NCBI RefSeq assembly: GCF_964204645.1
Contig: NC_134031.1
Span: 5,439,001 to 5,503,000, forward strand
Reading direction: 5' to 3'
Origin: Tubulanus polymorphus
Lineage: Eukaryota > Nemertea > Palaeonemertea > Tubulaniformes > Tubulanidae
Length of the DNA stretch: 64,000 nucleotides
Notes under the pieces: model-generated
What the model was told of the DNA's origin: nothing
The model's database searches: none
Seen by the model: the letters and a program-made list of their open reading frames with translations, nothing else
Translations under genes and position numbers: made by a program
Shown here: positions 63,944 through 64,000 of the stretch, in pieces
Layout of the letters: each line of letters starts with the position of its first letter
Numbering within the stretch: the first letter of the stretch is position 1

Positions 63944-64000
63944 ACACTGAGACACAACGTTCAAAGGGGCTTTTCATTGGTATTTTTACCCCCAGCCTAT

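Larger units (their letters stand above)
46387..64000. other. Upstream region of the peptidase gene, no secure gene
   Basis: Contains five GATCACACG MITEs, three piggyBac-type MITEs, two large tandem repeats, a 240-bp duplication and CpG-dense patches at about 49970-50300, 54690-54900, 58660-59010 and 61980-62640 that could hold promoters or untranslated exons. Weak exon candidates are listed separately. A (GT)n tract at 52502-52530 and a (GAT)n tract at 53647-53664 are also present. Confidence 0.5.

Overview
The window is nuclear DNA of an invertebrate animal. Genes are split by GT-AG introns, two of the proteins are typical metazoan membrane proteins (a class A GPCR pair and an M13 zinc peptidase of the endothelin-converting-enzyme/neprilysin type), and the space between exons is AT-rich and full of short inverted-repeat transposons. 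The GPCR type and the repeat content suggest a spiralian/lophotrochozoan (mollusc, brachiopod or annelid-like) or another non-insect invertebrate. I cannot place the species.

Layout. (1) 0.5-6 kb, plus strand: two tandem two-exon GPCR genes. Their predicted 308-residue products differ at 11 positions (about 96% identical). Both lack the TM6 proline. (2) 7.2-15.6 kb, plus strand: a candidate locus for small secreted cysteine-rich proteins. It has two alternative signal-peptide first exons (7194 and 9617), a 48-nt cassette exon (14223), a core exon with six regularly spaced cysteines (14575), a basic terminal exon (15213), and a competing terminal exon with its own stop and poly(A) signal (13953). 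All joints have the same intron phase. I do not recognise the family. (3) 19.2-46.4 kb, minus strand: a complete 20-exon M13 metallopeptidase gene. Exon phases agree at every junction and give 804 codons plus stop, with the HExxH zinc site, the GENIAD motif and the C-terminal CSVW. (4) 46.4-64 kb: upstream sequence with no secure gene. It holds CpG-dense patches, two complex tandem repeats, many MITEs, and a possible alternative first exon for a minus-strand gene (61952-61981).

Repeats make up much of the rest. There are 11 copies of a TTAA-flanked, CCCTTT-ended (piggyBac-type) MITE with internal palindromes, about 15 full or partial copies of a GATCACACG-ended MITE rich in GGCCC/CAAAT words (two of which carry younger nested insertions), and a GGCGGATCC-ended family. 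There is also a 1.09-kb inverted-repeat element, several single MITEs, a tRNA-derived SINE, a 176-bp higher-order minisatellite and an AGCTAC-rich satellite.

Functionally, the window combines candidate peptide signalling parts (secreted cysteine-rich proteins, orphan GPCRs) with an ectopeptidase of a family that processes or destroys signalling peptides. Nothing in the sequence shows that they act together. All gene models were made by reading splice sites, phases and family motifs by eye. No alignment or search was run.
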